A stretch of DNA of 37,613 nucleotides, taken from positions 1 to 37,613 of the forward strand of contig DATKCK010000113.1 of assembly GCA_035513215.1 (NCBI GenBank). Reading direction: 5' to 3'. Source of the DNA: DATCZB01 sp035513215. Lineage in GTDB: Bacteria; Pseudomonadota; Gammaproteobacteria; Steroidobacterales; Rariloculaceae. The position numbers and the translations under genes were made by a program. Shown in pieces: positions 1 to 8,717 of this stretch (position 1 is its first letter; every line of letters begins with the position of its first letter). The notes beneath the pieces were generated by a model. It was not told the DNA's origin, ran no database searches, and saw only the letters and a list, made by a program, of their open reading frames with translations.

Positions 1-3000
1 GGCTCGTTCCAGTACACGCCGGACGAGAACTTCAACGGTACCGACAGCTTCACGTATCGGGCCGACGATGGCACGGCCCTGAGCAACTTGGCCACAGTCA
101 CGATCACGGTGAATGCCGTCAACGATCCGCCCAGGAAAAAACACGATGCCCCGGATCTGATCGTCGCACCCAATGCCGTCGAGTCCCAGCCGTACGAGTT
201 CGATCTCGGACAGTTCTTCTTCGATGAGGAGCAGGACGACATGTTTTTCGCGGTCAACCTCGGGCCGCATCCGAACGGCTTGCCCGAGAGCGGCAGTCTT
301 CGGATAGACAGGGACGGCTCGGCGACGGGCGTCACGGGCCTTTTGTATGACGCTTTCCCAATCAATTTCGACGATACACACGACGACCCCCGGCTCGTGA
401 CTCTGTGCGTTACCGATGATCCACTTCTCGATTTGCGGCCGTGCGTCACCGACCCGGGATTCGATTCGGACTCGGCGTCTGCCGCCAGGGAAGTCTTCGA
501 AATCAGGGTCCTTGCACTCGACCGTATCGACTTGAGCCTCGCGATCAGCGCCACTCCGAGTCCTGCACCGACCGGCGCCGCGGTGGATTGGGACTTCGCC
601 ATCACGAACACACACGGACAGTCGCAAGTCGATACGGTCTCGCTCAGCGCCGTCTTCTCCGGCCAGCCGTTCACGTTCATCGACACGGGCGGATGCACGC
701 TCGATGGCACGAACCTGAGCTGCAACGTCGGCCCCATTCCGCCCAACGAGACGCGGGTGGTCACGGTCACGGGCCAGGCCGCCCAGTCCGGCGACGTGCT
801 CGTCACGGGCGAGGTCGGCGCCCCCTTGATCGGCGGCATTGCGCAGGAAGACCCGAATCTCGACAACAATACGGATGCGGTCACGCTCAACGTCGGCCAA
901 TCGTTCAGCAGCGGGCCCGCGCAGACCATTACGGCGAGCGGCACGCTGCGGGCCGCGGCAGCGGGGGACATCGACGGCGACGGCTATATGGATCTGGTGG
1001 TGGCGGGCAATCAAGGCACGAGCACACGGATCTACTTCAGCGTCCCGCTGGATCCAGACGATCCGAACGGTCAGGAATTTCGCCGGCTCTCGACGCAGGC
1101 CGTGTCGCTCGGCGACGCAGCCAACGATGGCCGAGACGTGCTGCTCGTCGATCTGGACGGCGACGGCGATCTCGATCTGGTGGTCGCCAACGGCGCCGGC
1201 CAGGCCAACACCGTGTTTCTCAATGACCTTGTAGAAGGACAGGCAAACCTGGTCGCGGTCAATACCCCGCTCGGTGGACAGTCGAGTAACGCGGTGGCCT
1301 CGGCCGATCTCGACGGCGACGGGTTGCCGGATCTGGTGTTCGCCAACAGCAGCCCGAACGAGATCTTCCTGAGCCAGGGCTTTGGCATGTTCACTGCCGC
1401 GGCCGTGCTCGGCGATAGCGACGATGTTGCCGTCGCGATCGCGGATTTCGACGGCGATCTGCTGCCGGATATTGTGTTCGCATCGAGTAACGGGCCGAGC
1501 CTCGTGTACCGGAACCTCGGCGGAGGTAACTTCGATGAGCCGGTCGAGGTAGCTTCGGATCCCGCCGTTTCGGTGCGCACCAGCGATTTCAACGGCGACG
1601 GGCTGCCCGACCTCGTGTTTGGCCATGGAGGCGTGGCGACGCCGACCAACGCGATCTATGTGAACACGAGTATCCCGGGCTCGATCCGATTCAGCGGACC
1701 GACCGCGACTGTCGGGCAGTCGCCGACGCTGAAGCTCGTGACCGCCGATCTGAGTCTCGACGGCATCACCGACATCGTCTCGCTGAATGCGACAGGGACG
1801 CATCAGATATACACCGGCACAGGCAACGGCACGTTCAACCTGCACGCGGAACAGTTCTCGACGCCATCGCCGATAGGAGCTGCAACGGGCGACTTCAACA
1901 ACGACGGCAGGACGGATATCGCCGCCACGGGCCCGGCGGGCATCACCGTATTCCTCAACGACGGGCACGGCAATCTCGGCCCGGGCGACGTCACTCGGCC
2001 CGTGCTCCAGCTCCAGGGCGCCTCCACCGTCACGCTGACGGTGCAAAACGCCTATAACGATGCCGGCGCTACGGCGACGGACGACGCCGACGGCGTGATC
2101 ACGGGCTCGATAGTGGTAGACAATCCGGTCGATACGGACGTGATTGGCACCTATACGGTGAGATACACGGTAACCGACAGATCCGGCAATGATGCGATTC
2201 CGGTCACGCGTACAGTTACCGTGCGAGCCAGCCAGCCCACCGGCGGCGGCGGCGGCGGCAGCTTTGGTCCGGCCGCTCTTGTGCTGCTTGTCTTAAGTTG
2301 TATATTCCGACGGCAATACCGCCGTCCGAGTGGAACAGGAACGATGACCAGTTGCGGGAGATCAATCGGCCTGATCGGCCTGTCCATGCTGCTCTACGGC
2401 AAAGCGGTAGCGTCCGAGCTGAGCTACACCTTCCTGGACTTCAAGGGGTACGATCAGACGTTGGACGTTTCCGGCAGCCAGGAGCCCGCCGTCGGCCAGA
2501 ACGTCTCGATCGCCAGTGACAAAGGCGACGGCATCGGAATCTCCGGGTCGCTCGGCATGGGCGACCGCTTTTTTCTGAGCGGCAGCTTTACGAGCTCGAT
2601 CGTCGATTTCGAGGGCATCGTCACGAGCCCGCTGGCCGAGGTCACGCTCGCGGATACCTACGATCGCGTGACGAGCACGTTCAGCGTGGGCTATCTCGTC
2701 CCGATAGGAGACGAGCTGGACCTGCTGTTCGCGCTCACTTACGACTCGCAGGAGCTCGATTTCGGGAGCCTCGCCGGCGAGAACTTTGATGTCGACGACT
2801 CGGGCGCCGGCGCGAGCCTCGGGCTGCGCTGGAACCCCGCTCGCCCGGTAGAGCTCTACCTGTATTCCCGGTACTCTCCGGTGGGAAAGGTCTCGCTCGA
2901 CGAGCTTGCGTTCGACGATGACATCACGGTTGGGGCAGGCTTCCTGTGGTACTTTTTCGAAGACCTCGGTTTCGGCGCCGACTTCGAATCCGGCCAGACG

Positions 3001-3051
3001 GACACCTTCTCATTGACCCTGCGATTCAACTTCGGAACCTTGCAATGGTGA
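1..3051 (+). CDS. Secreted FG-GAP/VCBS repeat protein with GlyGly-CTERM-like tail, fused in frame to an outer-membrane beta-barrel (5' end outside window)
   Basis: The reading frame is open from base 1, so the N-terminus lies upstream. It begins inside a cadherin-like Ig repeat (YTPDENFNGTDSFTY, then VTITVNAVNDPP). A DUF11-like segment follows at about bases 520-900, then about seven calcium-binding FG-GAP/VCBS repeats at bases 965-1990 (for example DIDGDGYMDLVV, DLDGDGDLDLVV, DFNGDGLPDLVF). A DUF5011/HYR-like Ig domain follows at 1995-2230. At 2242-2325 comes a GlyGly-CTERM-like tail: six Gly, a hydrophobic stretch and RRQYRR. Such tails normally end the protein and are cleaved by rhombosortase. 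Here the frame continues without a stop into a new signal-peptide-like segment and an approximately 200-residue beta-rich barrel ending in aromatic-rich strands. The role is inferred: a surface-exposed adhesin or scaffold of the polysaccharide locus. The stop overlaps the next start by 7 nt (ATGGTGA). Confidence 0.8.
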   Translation, partial: GSFQYTPDENFNGTDSFTYRADDGTALSNLATVTITVNAVNDPPRKKHDAPDLIVAPNAVESQPYEFDLGQFFFDEEQDDMFFAVNLGPHPNGLPESGSLRIDRDGSATGVTGLLYDAFPINFDDTHDDPRLVTLCVTDDPLLDLRPCVTDPGFDSDSASAAREVFEIRVLALDRIDLSLAISATPSPAPTGAAVDWDFAITNTHGQSQVDTVSLSAVFSGQPFTFIDTGGCTLDGTNLSCNVGPIPPNETRVVTVTGQAAQSGDVLVTGEVGAPLIGGIAQEDPNLDNNTDAVTLNVGQSFSSGPAQTITASGTLRAAAAGDIDGDGYMDLVVAGNQGTSTRIYFSVPLDPDDPNGQEFRRLSTQAVSLGDAANDGRDVLLVDLDGDGDLDLVVANGAGQANTVFLNDLVEGQANLVAVNTPLGGQSSNAVASADLDGDGLPDLVFANSSPNEIFLSQGFGMFTAAAVLGDSDDVAVAIADFDGDLLPDIVFASSNGPSLVYRNLGGGNFDEPVEVASDPAVSVRTSDFNGDGLPDLVFGHGGVATPTNAIYVNTSIPGSIRFSGPTATVGQSPTLKLVTADLSLDGITDIVSLNATGTHQIYTGTGNGTFNLHAEQFSTPSPIGAATGDFNNDGRTDIAATGPAGITVFLNDGHGNLGPGDVTRPVLQLQGASTVTLTVQNAYNDAGATATDDADGVITGSIVVDNPVDTDVIGTYTVRYTVTDRSGNDAIPVTRTVTVRASQPTGGGGGGSFGPAALVLLVLSCIFRRQYRRPSGTGTMTSCGRSIGLIGLSMLLYGKAVASELSYTFLDFKGYDQTLDVSGSQEPAVGQNVSIASDKGDGIGISGSLGMGDRFFLSGSFTSSIVDFEGIVTSPLAEVTLADTYDRVTSTFSVGYLVPIGDELDLLFALTYDSQELDFGSLAGENFDVDDSGAGASLGLRWNPARPVELYLYSRYSPVGKVSLDELAFDDDITVGAGFLWYFFEDLGFGADFESGQTDTFSLTLRFNFGTLQW
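2344..3051 (+). other. Possible independent start for the outer-membrane barrel inside the fused frame
   Basis: ATG at 2344 lies six codons after the basic end of the GlyGly-CTERM-like tail. An AGGA sequence ends about 4 nt upstream. The 235-residue product would start with its own signal peptide (MTSCGRSIGLIGLSMLLYG, then KAVAS just before a predicted cleavage site). It then shows alternating beta strands of an OmpA/OprF-like small barrel. This suggests that two originally separate genes share one frame, or that a stop was lost. Whether both the fused and the short products are made cannot be told from sequence. Confidence 0.5.
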
Positions 3052-4295
3052 AGGGCATACTACGACGACGATTCTGGATAGCCGTGATCGCCGGACTCTG
3101 GGGCGCCGGTGCCCAGGCGGCATGGCAGTTTGTGCCGAACATCAACATCAGCGCCAGAACGCAGGACAACGTCCGCCTGGCCCCGGGTGATGTACCGAAC
3201 CAGGACGCGACGTCTTCCGTCGTCGATGCCGAGCTCACGCTGTCGACATTCAGCCAGCGCGGCTACGTCACGTTCGACCCGAGAATTTCCGTGAATCTCT
3301 ATGCCGACCAATTCAACGGCGACCTCGACGGCAACGACATATTCCTGCGCGGCCGCGGCGAATACGAATGGCAGCGCGTGACGATCGGCTTTCGGACCGA
3401 CTATCGCAAGCGCGCCGTCATACGCGCCGAGCTCGCCGAGATCGAGGAGCCGGACTTCGACGACGATTCCGACATCGACGATCCGGACGACGTGGATACC
3501 GGCAGGCTGATCGCGATCGAGCAGGATCAGATACGCTACACGCTGAGGCCGCGCCTCGACTATGAGCTCTCAGAGAGAAGCACGTTTCGCTTCGAAGCTT
3601 TGACCACCGAGGTATCGTACTCCGACTTCAACGTTCCCGGCCGCACGGGCTTCCAGGACAACTCGTTTCGCGTGGGCGTCATCCGCCGCGCGAACGAACG
3701 CAATCGGGTAACGGCAACGCTCGTCGTCGACGACTACGACTCGGAGCTCAACGGGAATTCGACGGACACCGTTGGAGTCGTCGGCAGGATCGACCGCAGG
3801 CTCAGCGATCTCTGGCGACTCGACTTTTCGGTCGGCCTCACCAGAAGCGACTTCATCTACTTCGACGATCTCGAGCTCGTGGACAACGCCTCAGTCGACT
3901 ATTCCTTCGACGTTCGGACCCGAAGGCGCGGCGAAAGAACGCAACTGGAGTTTCGCGCGGGCCACCGCCTGAACCCGAGCGCCAGCGGCTATGTCGTCAA
4001 GCGGAATCAGCTCCGCTTCTACATCGACCACCAGCTAACGCAGCGGCTGTTCACGCGCATCGGCTTTCGCGTCGAGGAGATCGACAGCGTCGGCGGCGCG
4101 GCGCCTCAGAACGACCGCGACTACAAACGCGCGGAAGTCAGCTTCAGCTGGGCGCTCACCGAGAAATGGCGACTGTGGAGCGGCTATGACTTCCTGTCGC
4201 AGGAATTCGTCAATCAGAGCACCGGCAGCCGTTCGTCGAACATGATCTTCATCGGTGTCGGCTATCAGGGTCTTTCGAGACCGGAAGCTCCGTGA
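3045..4295 (+). CDS. Outer-membrane beta-barrel protein of the polysaccharide locus (BBP2_2/PF10082-like)
   Basis: The product is 416 residues. The chosen ATG overlaps the preceding stop (ATGGTGA) and gives a clean signal peptide: MVKGILRRR, a hydrophobic core and cleavage near GAQA-AWQF. An upstream in-frame ATG at 2946 lies deep in the previous gene and would destroy this signal. The mature part consists of repeated amphipathic beta strands (NINISARTQDNVRLAPGD, DPRISVNLYADQF, FRVGVIRRANERNRVTATLVVD, FFSYSW-like closing strands). An acidic loop (EEPDFDDDSDIDDPDDVD) lies near residues 125-145. The length and the opening 'PNINISARTQDNVRL' motif fit the putative beta-barrel porin 2 family found in exopolysaccharide loci. 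The likely role is an outer-membrane channel or anchor for the glycan, inferred from context. The gene is translationally coupled on both sides. Confidence 0.75.
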   Translation: MVKGILRRRFWIAVIAGLWGAGAQAAWQFVPNINISARTQDNVRLAPGDVPNQDATSSVVDAELTLSTFSQRGYVTFDPRISVNLYADQFNGDLDGNDIFLRGRGEYEWQRVTIGFRTDYRKRAVIRAELAEIEEPDFDDDSDIDDPDDVDTGRLIAIEQDQIRYTLRPRLDYELSERSTFRFEALTTEVSYSDFNVPGRTGFQDNSFRVGVIRRANERNRVTATLVVDDYDSELNGNSTDTVGVVGRIDRRLSDLWRLDFSVGLTRSDFIYFDDLELVDNASVDYSFDVRTRRRGERTQLEFRAGHRLNPSASGYVVKRNQLRFYIDHQLTQRLFTRIGFRVEEIDSVGGAAPQNDRDYKRAEVSFSWALTEKWRLWSGYDFLSQEFVNQSTGSRSSNMIFIGVGYQGLSRPEAP

Positions 4296-5371
4296 CCGAA
4301 GCGTTCAGGGCCTGGCGTCATCTCGTCCGTATTCTGTTCTCCCGGCATGCCGCCGAAGACGCCGACGTAAACTGGCAGATCGCAATCTCTTTCGCCAACG
4401 CGGGCCTCGTCACGGGCGCGCTGTGGAGCGAACTGACGCGGCGCCCGGAGCTGTCGGTGGCGCTGACGGACGACGAGCGCGACTATCTGTCCTCTTACTA
4501 TGAGCTGACGCAATCGCGGAACCGCGCGATCCGCGCCCAGGCGCTCTCGTGCATCGAGCTTTTGGCCGAGGACCGCATCGCGGCCTTGCCGCTCAAGGGC
4601 GCTGCTTACCTGATCGAGAATCTCGGCGACGCGCTGAGCCGATTCATCAGCGACATCGACCTGCTCGTGCCGGCGAACAAGGCGCAGGCGGCACGGAACG
4701 CGCTGATCGGGGCCGGCTACCGCGACGCGCCCGTGTCACCGGTCGCGGGCGCGGAGCACCATCATCTGACGGCCTTGCTCCACGATGACCTGCCGGCCGC
4801 GGTCGAGCTGCACACGGCTGTCGTGCCGAAGGCTCTCGCCGCCGCGCTGCCGACCGATACCGTCTGGGCCCGGGCGAATCCCGTTCGCATCGACCCGATC
4901 GATGTCCCGCTGCCGAGCCCGACGGACGCGGCGACGATTTCATTCCTGCACGGCGAGCTCGTCGATCTCGGAACGCTGCTGTTGACGATTCCGCTTCGCC
5001 TGTTTCACGACCTGCACACGCTACAGACGACTCATGGCCACGCGATCGACTGGCAGGAAGTCGCCGGGCGCGCCGATGCCGTTGACGGTGGGGCTCGCCT
5101 GCGGCGATATCTCTACTATTACGAGCGGCTCTCCGGTAAAAAGGTGCCCGCGAACCGGAGACACTCGCTCTCGGACGCGGTCAGCTACCGCGCCGCGCTT
5201 GCGGCAATCGATCATCCGTCGATTTACGAATGGCGGCGGCGCGTCGACCAGCTCTCCGAGCGGCGTCTTCGCCAACGGTACAGGACCGATGGTGCCATTC
5301 AGATCGGCCTCGCCCGCTGTCGCGCGCTGGCGGGCATGCTGACCAACGCCGTGACGAGACGGGACGAGTGA
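4292..5371 (+). CDS. Nucleotidyltransferase-fold protein (PF14907-like)
   Basis: The product is 359 residues from a GTG start that overlaps the preceding stop by four bases (GTGA), which indicates coupling. The family signature is visible: LPLKGAAYL at residues 99-107, followed by SRFISDIDLLV with the acidic pair D121/D123 expected to bind metal, then VELHTAV near residue 171. This is the pattern of the uncharacterised NTP_transf_5 nucleotidyltransferases. Family members are common in exosortase-type polysaccharide loci. To my recollection they also co-occur with PqqD-like and HPr-kinase-like proteins such as the fusion at 27136-28359. The substrate is unknown: it could nucleotidylate a protein, peptide or small molecule. 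The gene sits 7 nt before the epimerase gene, so the two are likely in one transcript. Confidence 0.8.
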   Translation: MTEAFRAWRHLVRILFSRHAAEDADVNWQIAISFANAGLVTGALWSELTRRPELSVALTDDERDYLSSYYELTQSRNRAIRAQALSCIELLAEDRIAALPLKGAAYLIENLGDALSRFISDIDLLVPANKAQAARNALIGAGYRDAPVSPVAGAEHHHLTALLHDDLPAAVELHTAVVPKALAAALPTDTVWARANPVRIDPIDVPLPSPTDAATISFLHGELVDLGTLLLTIPLRLFHDLHTLQTTHGHAIDWQEVAGRADAVDGGARLRRYLYYYERLSGKKVPANRRHSLSDAVSYRAALAAIDHPSIYEWRRRVDQLSERRLRQRYRTDGAIQIGLARCRALAGMLTNAVTRRDE

Positions 5372-5378
5372 GCTTCGC

Positions 5379-6272
5379 ATGAGACCCGATCGGCGAGCCC
5401 TCGTGACCGGCGCCAGCGGTTTCATCGGCGCTCATCTTTGTCGACGACTGCGCCGGGACGGCGCCGACGTCTACGCCGTCTCGCGCTCGACAACCTCGAG
5501 CGAGCTCGAGGATCTGAACTGGATGCATGCCGATCTCGGCAGCGTCGATGCCGTAAGAGAGGTCCTGGGCGCCGCGAGGCCCTCCGTCATCTTTCACCTG
5601 GCAAGCCATGTATCGGGCTCGCGCGACCTCGACGCGGTCCTGCCGACCTTTCACGACAATCTCACGACGACCGTCAACCTGCTGACGGTCGCGACCGAGA
5701 TCCGGTGCGAACGCATCGTGCTGGCAGGCTCTCTGGAGGAACAGAATCCGGGGGCAGTGCCCGGATCCCCGTACGCTGCCGCAAAATTCGCCGCCAGCAG
5801 CTATGCGCGCATGTTCGACGCCTTGTACGGCACGCCCGTTGTCATCGCCCGGCTGTTCATGGTCTACGGACCGGGGCAGAGAGACCTGCGCAAGCTCGTT
5901 CCCTATTCGACGCTTTCGCTGCTGCGGCGCGAAGCCCCGCAAGTCACGAGCGGGGAGCGACCCGTCGACTGGATATATATCGACGACGTGATCGATGGAT
6001 TGCTGGCCGCGGCGGAAACCGACGGGCTCGCGGGCCAGACTGTCGACGTCGGCTCGGGCGAGCTCGCGACCGTGCGCGATGTCGTCGAGCTTCTGAACCG
6101 GCTGACCGGATCCCGGGTCACGCTCGAATTCGGTCAGCTACCGGACCGGGCGATGGAGCGCGTGCGAGCCGCCGACGTTGAGCGCACGGCCGAACAGATG
6201 GGCTGGCGCCCGACCGTATCGCTCGAAGAGGGCTTGAGGCGCACCGTGCAGTGGTACGCGGACCGGCGATGA
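5379..6272 (+). CDS. NAD-dependent epimerase/dehydratase (extended SDR)
   Basis: The product is 297 residues. The N-terminal Rossmann motif TGASGFIG is at residues 10-17, HLAS near residue 73 is typical of extended SDRs, and the catalytic pair is Y132/K136 (SPYAAAK). The SerThr position reads LAGSLEEQ. The substrate-binding end includes MVYGPGQRD and VDWIYIDDVIDGLL. It probably epimerises or reduces the 4-keto group of a nucleotide sugar in the cytoplasm. The exact reaction cannot be assigned from sequence. It could be the C4-reductase of the CDP-6-deoxy-sugar route suggested by RfbF and the C-methyltransferase. It follows the nucleotidyltransferase by 7 nt. A 66-nt gap without an obvious terminator separates it from the glycosyltransferase. 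Confidence 0.85.
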   Translation: MRPDRRALVTGASGFIGAHLCRRLRRDGADVYAVSRSTTSSELEDLNWMHADLGSVDAVREVLGAARPSVIFHLASHVSGSRDLDAVLPTFHDNLTTTVNLLTVATEIRCERIVLAGSLEEQNPGAVPGSPYAAAKFAASSYARMFDALYGTPVVIARLFMVYGPGQRDLRKLVPYSTLSLLRREAPQVTSGERPVDWIYIDDVIDGLLAAAETDGLAGQTVDVGSGELATVRDVVELLNRLTGSRVTLEFGQLPDRAMERVRAADVERTAEQMGWRPTVSLEEGLRRTVQWYADRR

Positions 6273-6338
6273 GCCTCCAAGGTGTCTGCCGTTTCCGAAG
6301 TTTGGTAAGCTGCGACAACGCCCGAACGGTCGAATAAC

Positions 6339-7334
6339 GTGGACGTGCGCCTCAATGCCGGGCAACCGCTCGTAAGCGTCGTTACTCCGGTTTACAACGG
6401 AGCGAGCTTTCTCGAGGCATCCATCGAAAGCGTGCTCTCCCAGACCTGGTCGAACTGGGAGCTCGTGATCGTGGATAACGCAAGCACGGATACAACCAGC
6501 GAGGTGATCTCGAGGTTCGCCTCGGGCGATCCCCGGTTCCGCGTTTTCCGCAACGAGCGCACGGTCAATATCCTCGAGAACCACAACATCGCTGTCGGCA
6601 GGATCTCGGCATCGAGCAAATACTGCAAGATTCTTCAAGCCGACGATTCCCTGTTCCCGGAATGCCTCGAGAAGATGGTCGCGGTCGCGGAAGCGCACGC
6701 CTCGATCGGAATCGTCAGCGCGCTGGCTCACGCCGGTTCGCGGCTCGTCGGCACCGGCCTGCCGCGGGACCGGTCCTTCTACGAGGGCAGAGACGTTGCC
6801 CGTCGGACGCTACTCGGCGAAACGTATCCGTTCTGGTCGCCGTCCTGCCTGATGCACAGAAGCGCGGCGGTGACCGAGCGGCAGCCGTTCTGGAACGAGC
6901 AGGATCTCCATGCCGACGTCCAGAGCAGCTACGAGATCCTGCGGCGCTGGGATTTCGGCTTCGTTCACGAGCCGCTGATGACGATCGGCGTGCACCGGGA
7001 CTCCACGACGAGCGTTGTCGCCAAGCCGATGAAGAAGCTGCTCTCAGCCAACCTGGATCATCTCGGGAGATACGGTCCCGAGTTTCTGAGCGCAGACGAG
7101 CTCGCCGCCCGCACGCAGCAGCAGCTCGATGACTACTACAGGAACCTCGCGAAGAGCGCCTTCGAGTGGCGGGGCCTCGAGTTCTGGCGCTTCCACCGAC
7201 AGGCACTGCGCAAGGCCGGCCACCCGATGTCCGTGACGAGACTGCTCGGCAGCCTCCTGTCGAGGTTCGCATCGAGTCCACTGACGTGCTGCCGGAGCCT
7301 GGCCCGCGCCGCTCTGAAACGCAAATCGGCGTGA
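6339..7334 (+). CDS. Family 2 glycosyltransferase
   Basis: The product is 331 residues from a GTG start. The GT-A fold opening is canonical: PLVSVVTPVYNGASFLEASIESVLSQT at residues 10-36, then WELVIVDNASTDTT. The DXD-like motif is LQADDSLFPE near residues 108-117. The C-terminal half holds LHADVQSSYEIL and a basic tail with no clear transmembrane helix. It transfers a sugar from a nucleotide donor, probably on the cytoplasmic face during repeat-unit assembly. Donor and acceptor are unknown. It is the only unambiguous glycosyltransferase in the window, so other transferases of the pathway must lie outside it. The following 90-nt gap holds no obvious terminator. Confidence 0.88.
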   Translation: MDVRLNAGQPLVSVVTPVYNGASFLEASIESVLSQTWSNWELVIVDNASTDTTSEVISRFASGDPRFRVFRNERTVNILENHNIAVGRISASSKYCKILQADDSLFPECLEKMVAVAEAHASIGIVSALAHAGSRLVGTGLPRDRSFYEGRDVARRTLLGETYPFWSPSCLMHRSAAVTERQPFWNEQDLHADVQSSYEILRRWDFGFVHEPLMTIGVHRDSTTSVVAKPMKKLLSANLDHLGRYGPEFLSADELAARTQQQLDDYYRNLAKSAFEWRGLEFWRFHRQALRKAGHPMSVTRLLGSLLSRFASSPLTCCRSLARAALKRKSA

Positions 7335-7424
7335 GATTATGGTGCATGACGGAACGGCGCCGGCGCCCTGGTTCGTGAACCACCGCCTTGCATTCCGCGA
7401 CCGCGGAAAGATAATGCCGCGACG

Positions 7425-8708
7425 ATGACACGACAGACAGCCCACGCCGTCAACGACGATTCCCAGGAGGCCGTTGGCCCGAACTGCCGCTTTTGCGGCG
7501 CTCACTGCACTCAGCTTTTCGTCGATCTGGGGTTGTCGCCGCTGTGTCAGACGCAGATCCCGCCCGAGCGCCTGGATCACGGCGAATCGTTCTATCCGCT
7601 GCGAGTGTTCGTCTGCGGCGAGTGTTTTCTGGTTCAGCTTGCGGAGTACGTGAGCCGCGAGGTGATTTTCGGCGCCGATTATCCCTATTTCTCGTCGTAT
7701 TCGTCGAGTTGGGTCACGCACGCGAAAAACTACGTCGAAGCGATGCTAGCCGATCATGGCATCAGCCGGGATTCCTTCGTAGTCGAGGTCGCGAGCAACG
7801 ACGGTTATCTGTTGCAGCACTTCGTCAAAGCGGGAGTCCCGTGCCTCGGCATCGAGCCCGCTCACGGCGTCGCGGACGCCGCGAGAGCGAACGGCATCGA
7901 AACCGTCTCGAGGTTCTTCGGCCGGCAGACCGCGGCCGAAGTGGCCGCTGAATACGGGAAGGCCGATCTCGTTCTCGGCAACAACGTCCTGGCTCACGTG
8001 CCGGACTTGAACGACTTCGTCGGCGGCCTGCACGATCTGGTTGCCGACGACGGTCTGATCACGATGGAGTTTCCGCATCTGATCAGGCTGATGGAATCGA
8101 ATCAGTTCGACACGATCTATCACGAGCACTTCTCCTACTTCTCGTTCTCGACGGTCGATCGCGTATTCGCGCATCACGGCCTCTTGATCTTCGACGTGGA
8201 GGAGATCCCGACACACGGCGGCTCCCTTCGCATCTATGCGGCCAGGGCGAAAACGAGCGGCCGCTCGCGCTCGAGCCGTGCCGCCGAGCTGCTCGAGAGG
8301 GAGCGCCGGCTCGGCGCCGGCTCGATCCGGTTTTATGCCAGCTTCGACGAGCAGGTTCGCGAGACCAAGCGGGCCCTGCTCGAATTCCTGATCGCGGCCA
8401 AACGCGAGCGGAAGCGGGTCGTCGGATACGGCGCGCCGGGCAAGGGCAATACGCTGCTCAATTACTGCGCCATCCGGCAGGACTTCCTCGATTACACCGT
8501 CGATCGAAATCCGCGCAAGCAGGGCACGTATACGCCGGGTACGAGAATCCCGATCTACGATCCCGCGGTCATCGATGACACGAAACCCGACTATATTCTG
8601 ATTCTGCCCTGGAACCTCGAGCGCGAGATCGTGAGCTCGATGGCTCACGTTCGCGAGTGGGGTTGCCGCTTCGTGGTGCCGATTCCGACGGTCCGCGTCG
8701 TCGACTGA
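7425..8708 (+). CDS. Sugar C-methyltransferase (NovU/TylCIII-type)
   Basis: The product is 427 residues with the three-part architecture of nucleotide-sugar C-methyltransferases. There is an N-terminal zinc-binding domain with CRFC (C21, C24) and CGEC (C64, C67). A central SAM-binding domain carries VVEVASNDGYLLQHF and NNVLAHVPDLNDF. The C-terminal domain carries YGAPGKGNTLLNYC and PDYILILPWNLEREI. The His-rich catalytic segment DTIYHEHFSYFS is present. Known relatives methylate C3 of 4-keto-6-deoxy nucleotide sugars to make branched sugars. Here the likely substrate is a CDP- or dTDP-4-keto-6-deoxyhexose, inferred from RfbF and the RmlC-like epimerase at 22518-24902. The stop is 9 nt from the convergent stop at 8718. 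Confidence 0.9.
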   Translation: MTRQTAHAVNDDSQEAVGPNCRFCGAHCTQLFVDLGLSPLCQTQIPPERLDHGESFYPLRVFVCGECFLVQLAEYVSREVIFGADYPYFSSYSSSWVTHAKNYVEAMLADHGISRDSFVVEVASNDGYLLQHFVKAGVPCLGIEPAHGVADAARANGIETVSRFFGRQTAAEVAAEYGKADLVLGNNVLAHVPDLNDFVGGLHDLVADDGLITMEFPHLIRLMESNQFDTIYHEHFSYFSFSTVDRVFAHHGLLIFDVEEIPTHGGSLRIYAARAKTSGRSRSSRAAELLERERRLGAGSIRFYASFDEQVRETKRALLEFLIAAKRERKRVVGYGAPGKGNTLLNYCAIRQDFLDYTVDRNPRKQGTYTPGTRIPIYDPAVIDDTKPDYILILPWNLEREIVSSMAHVREWGCRFVVPIPTVRVVD

Positions 8709-8717
8709 GCCGATACG

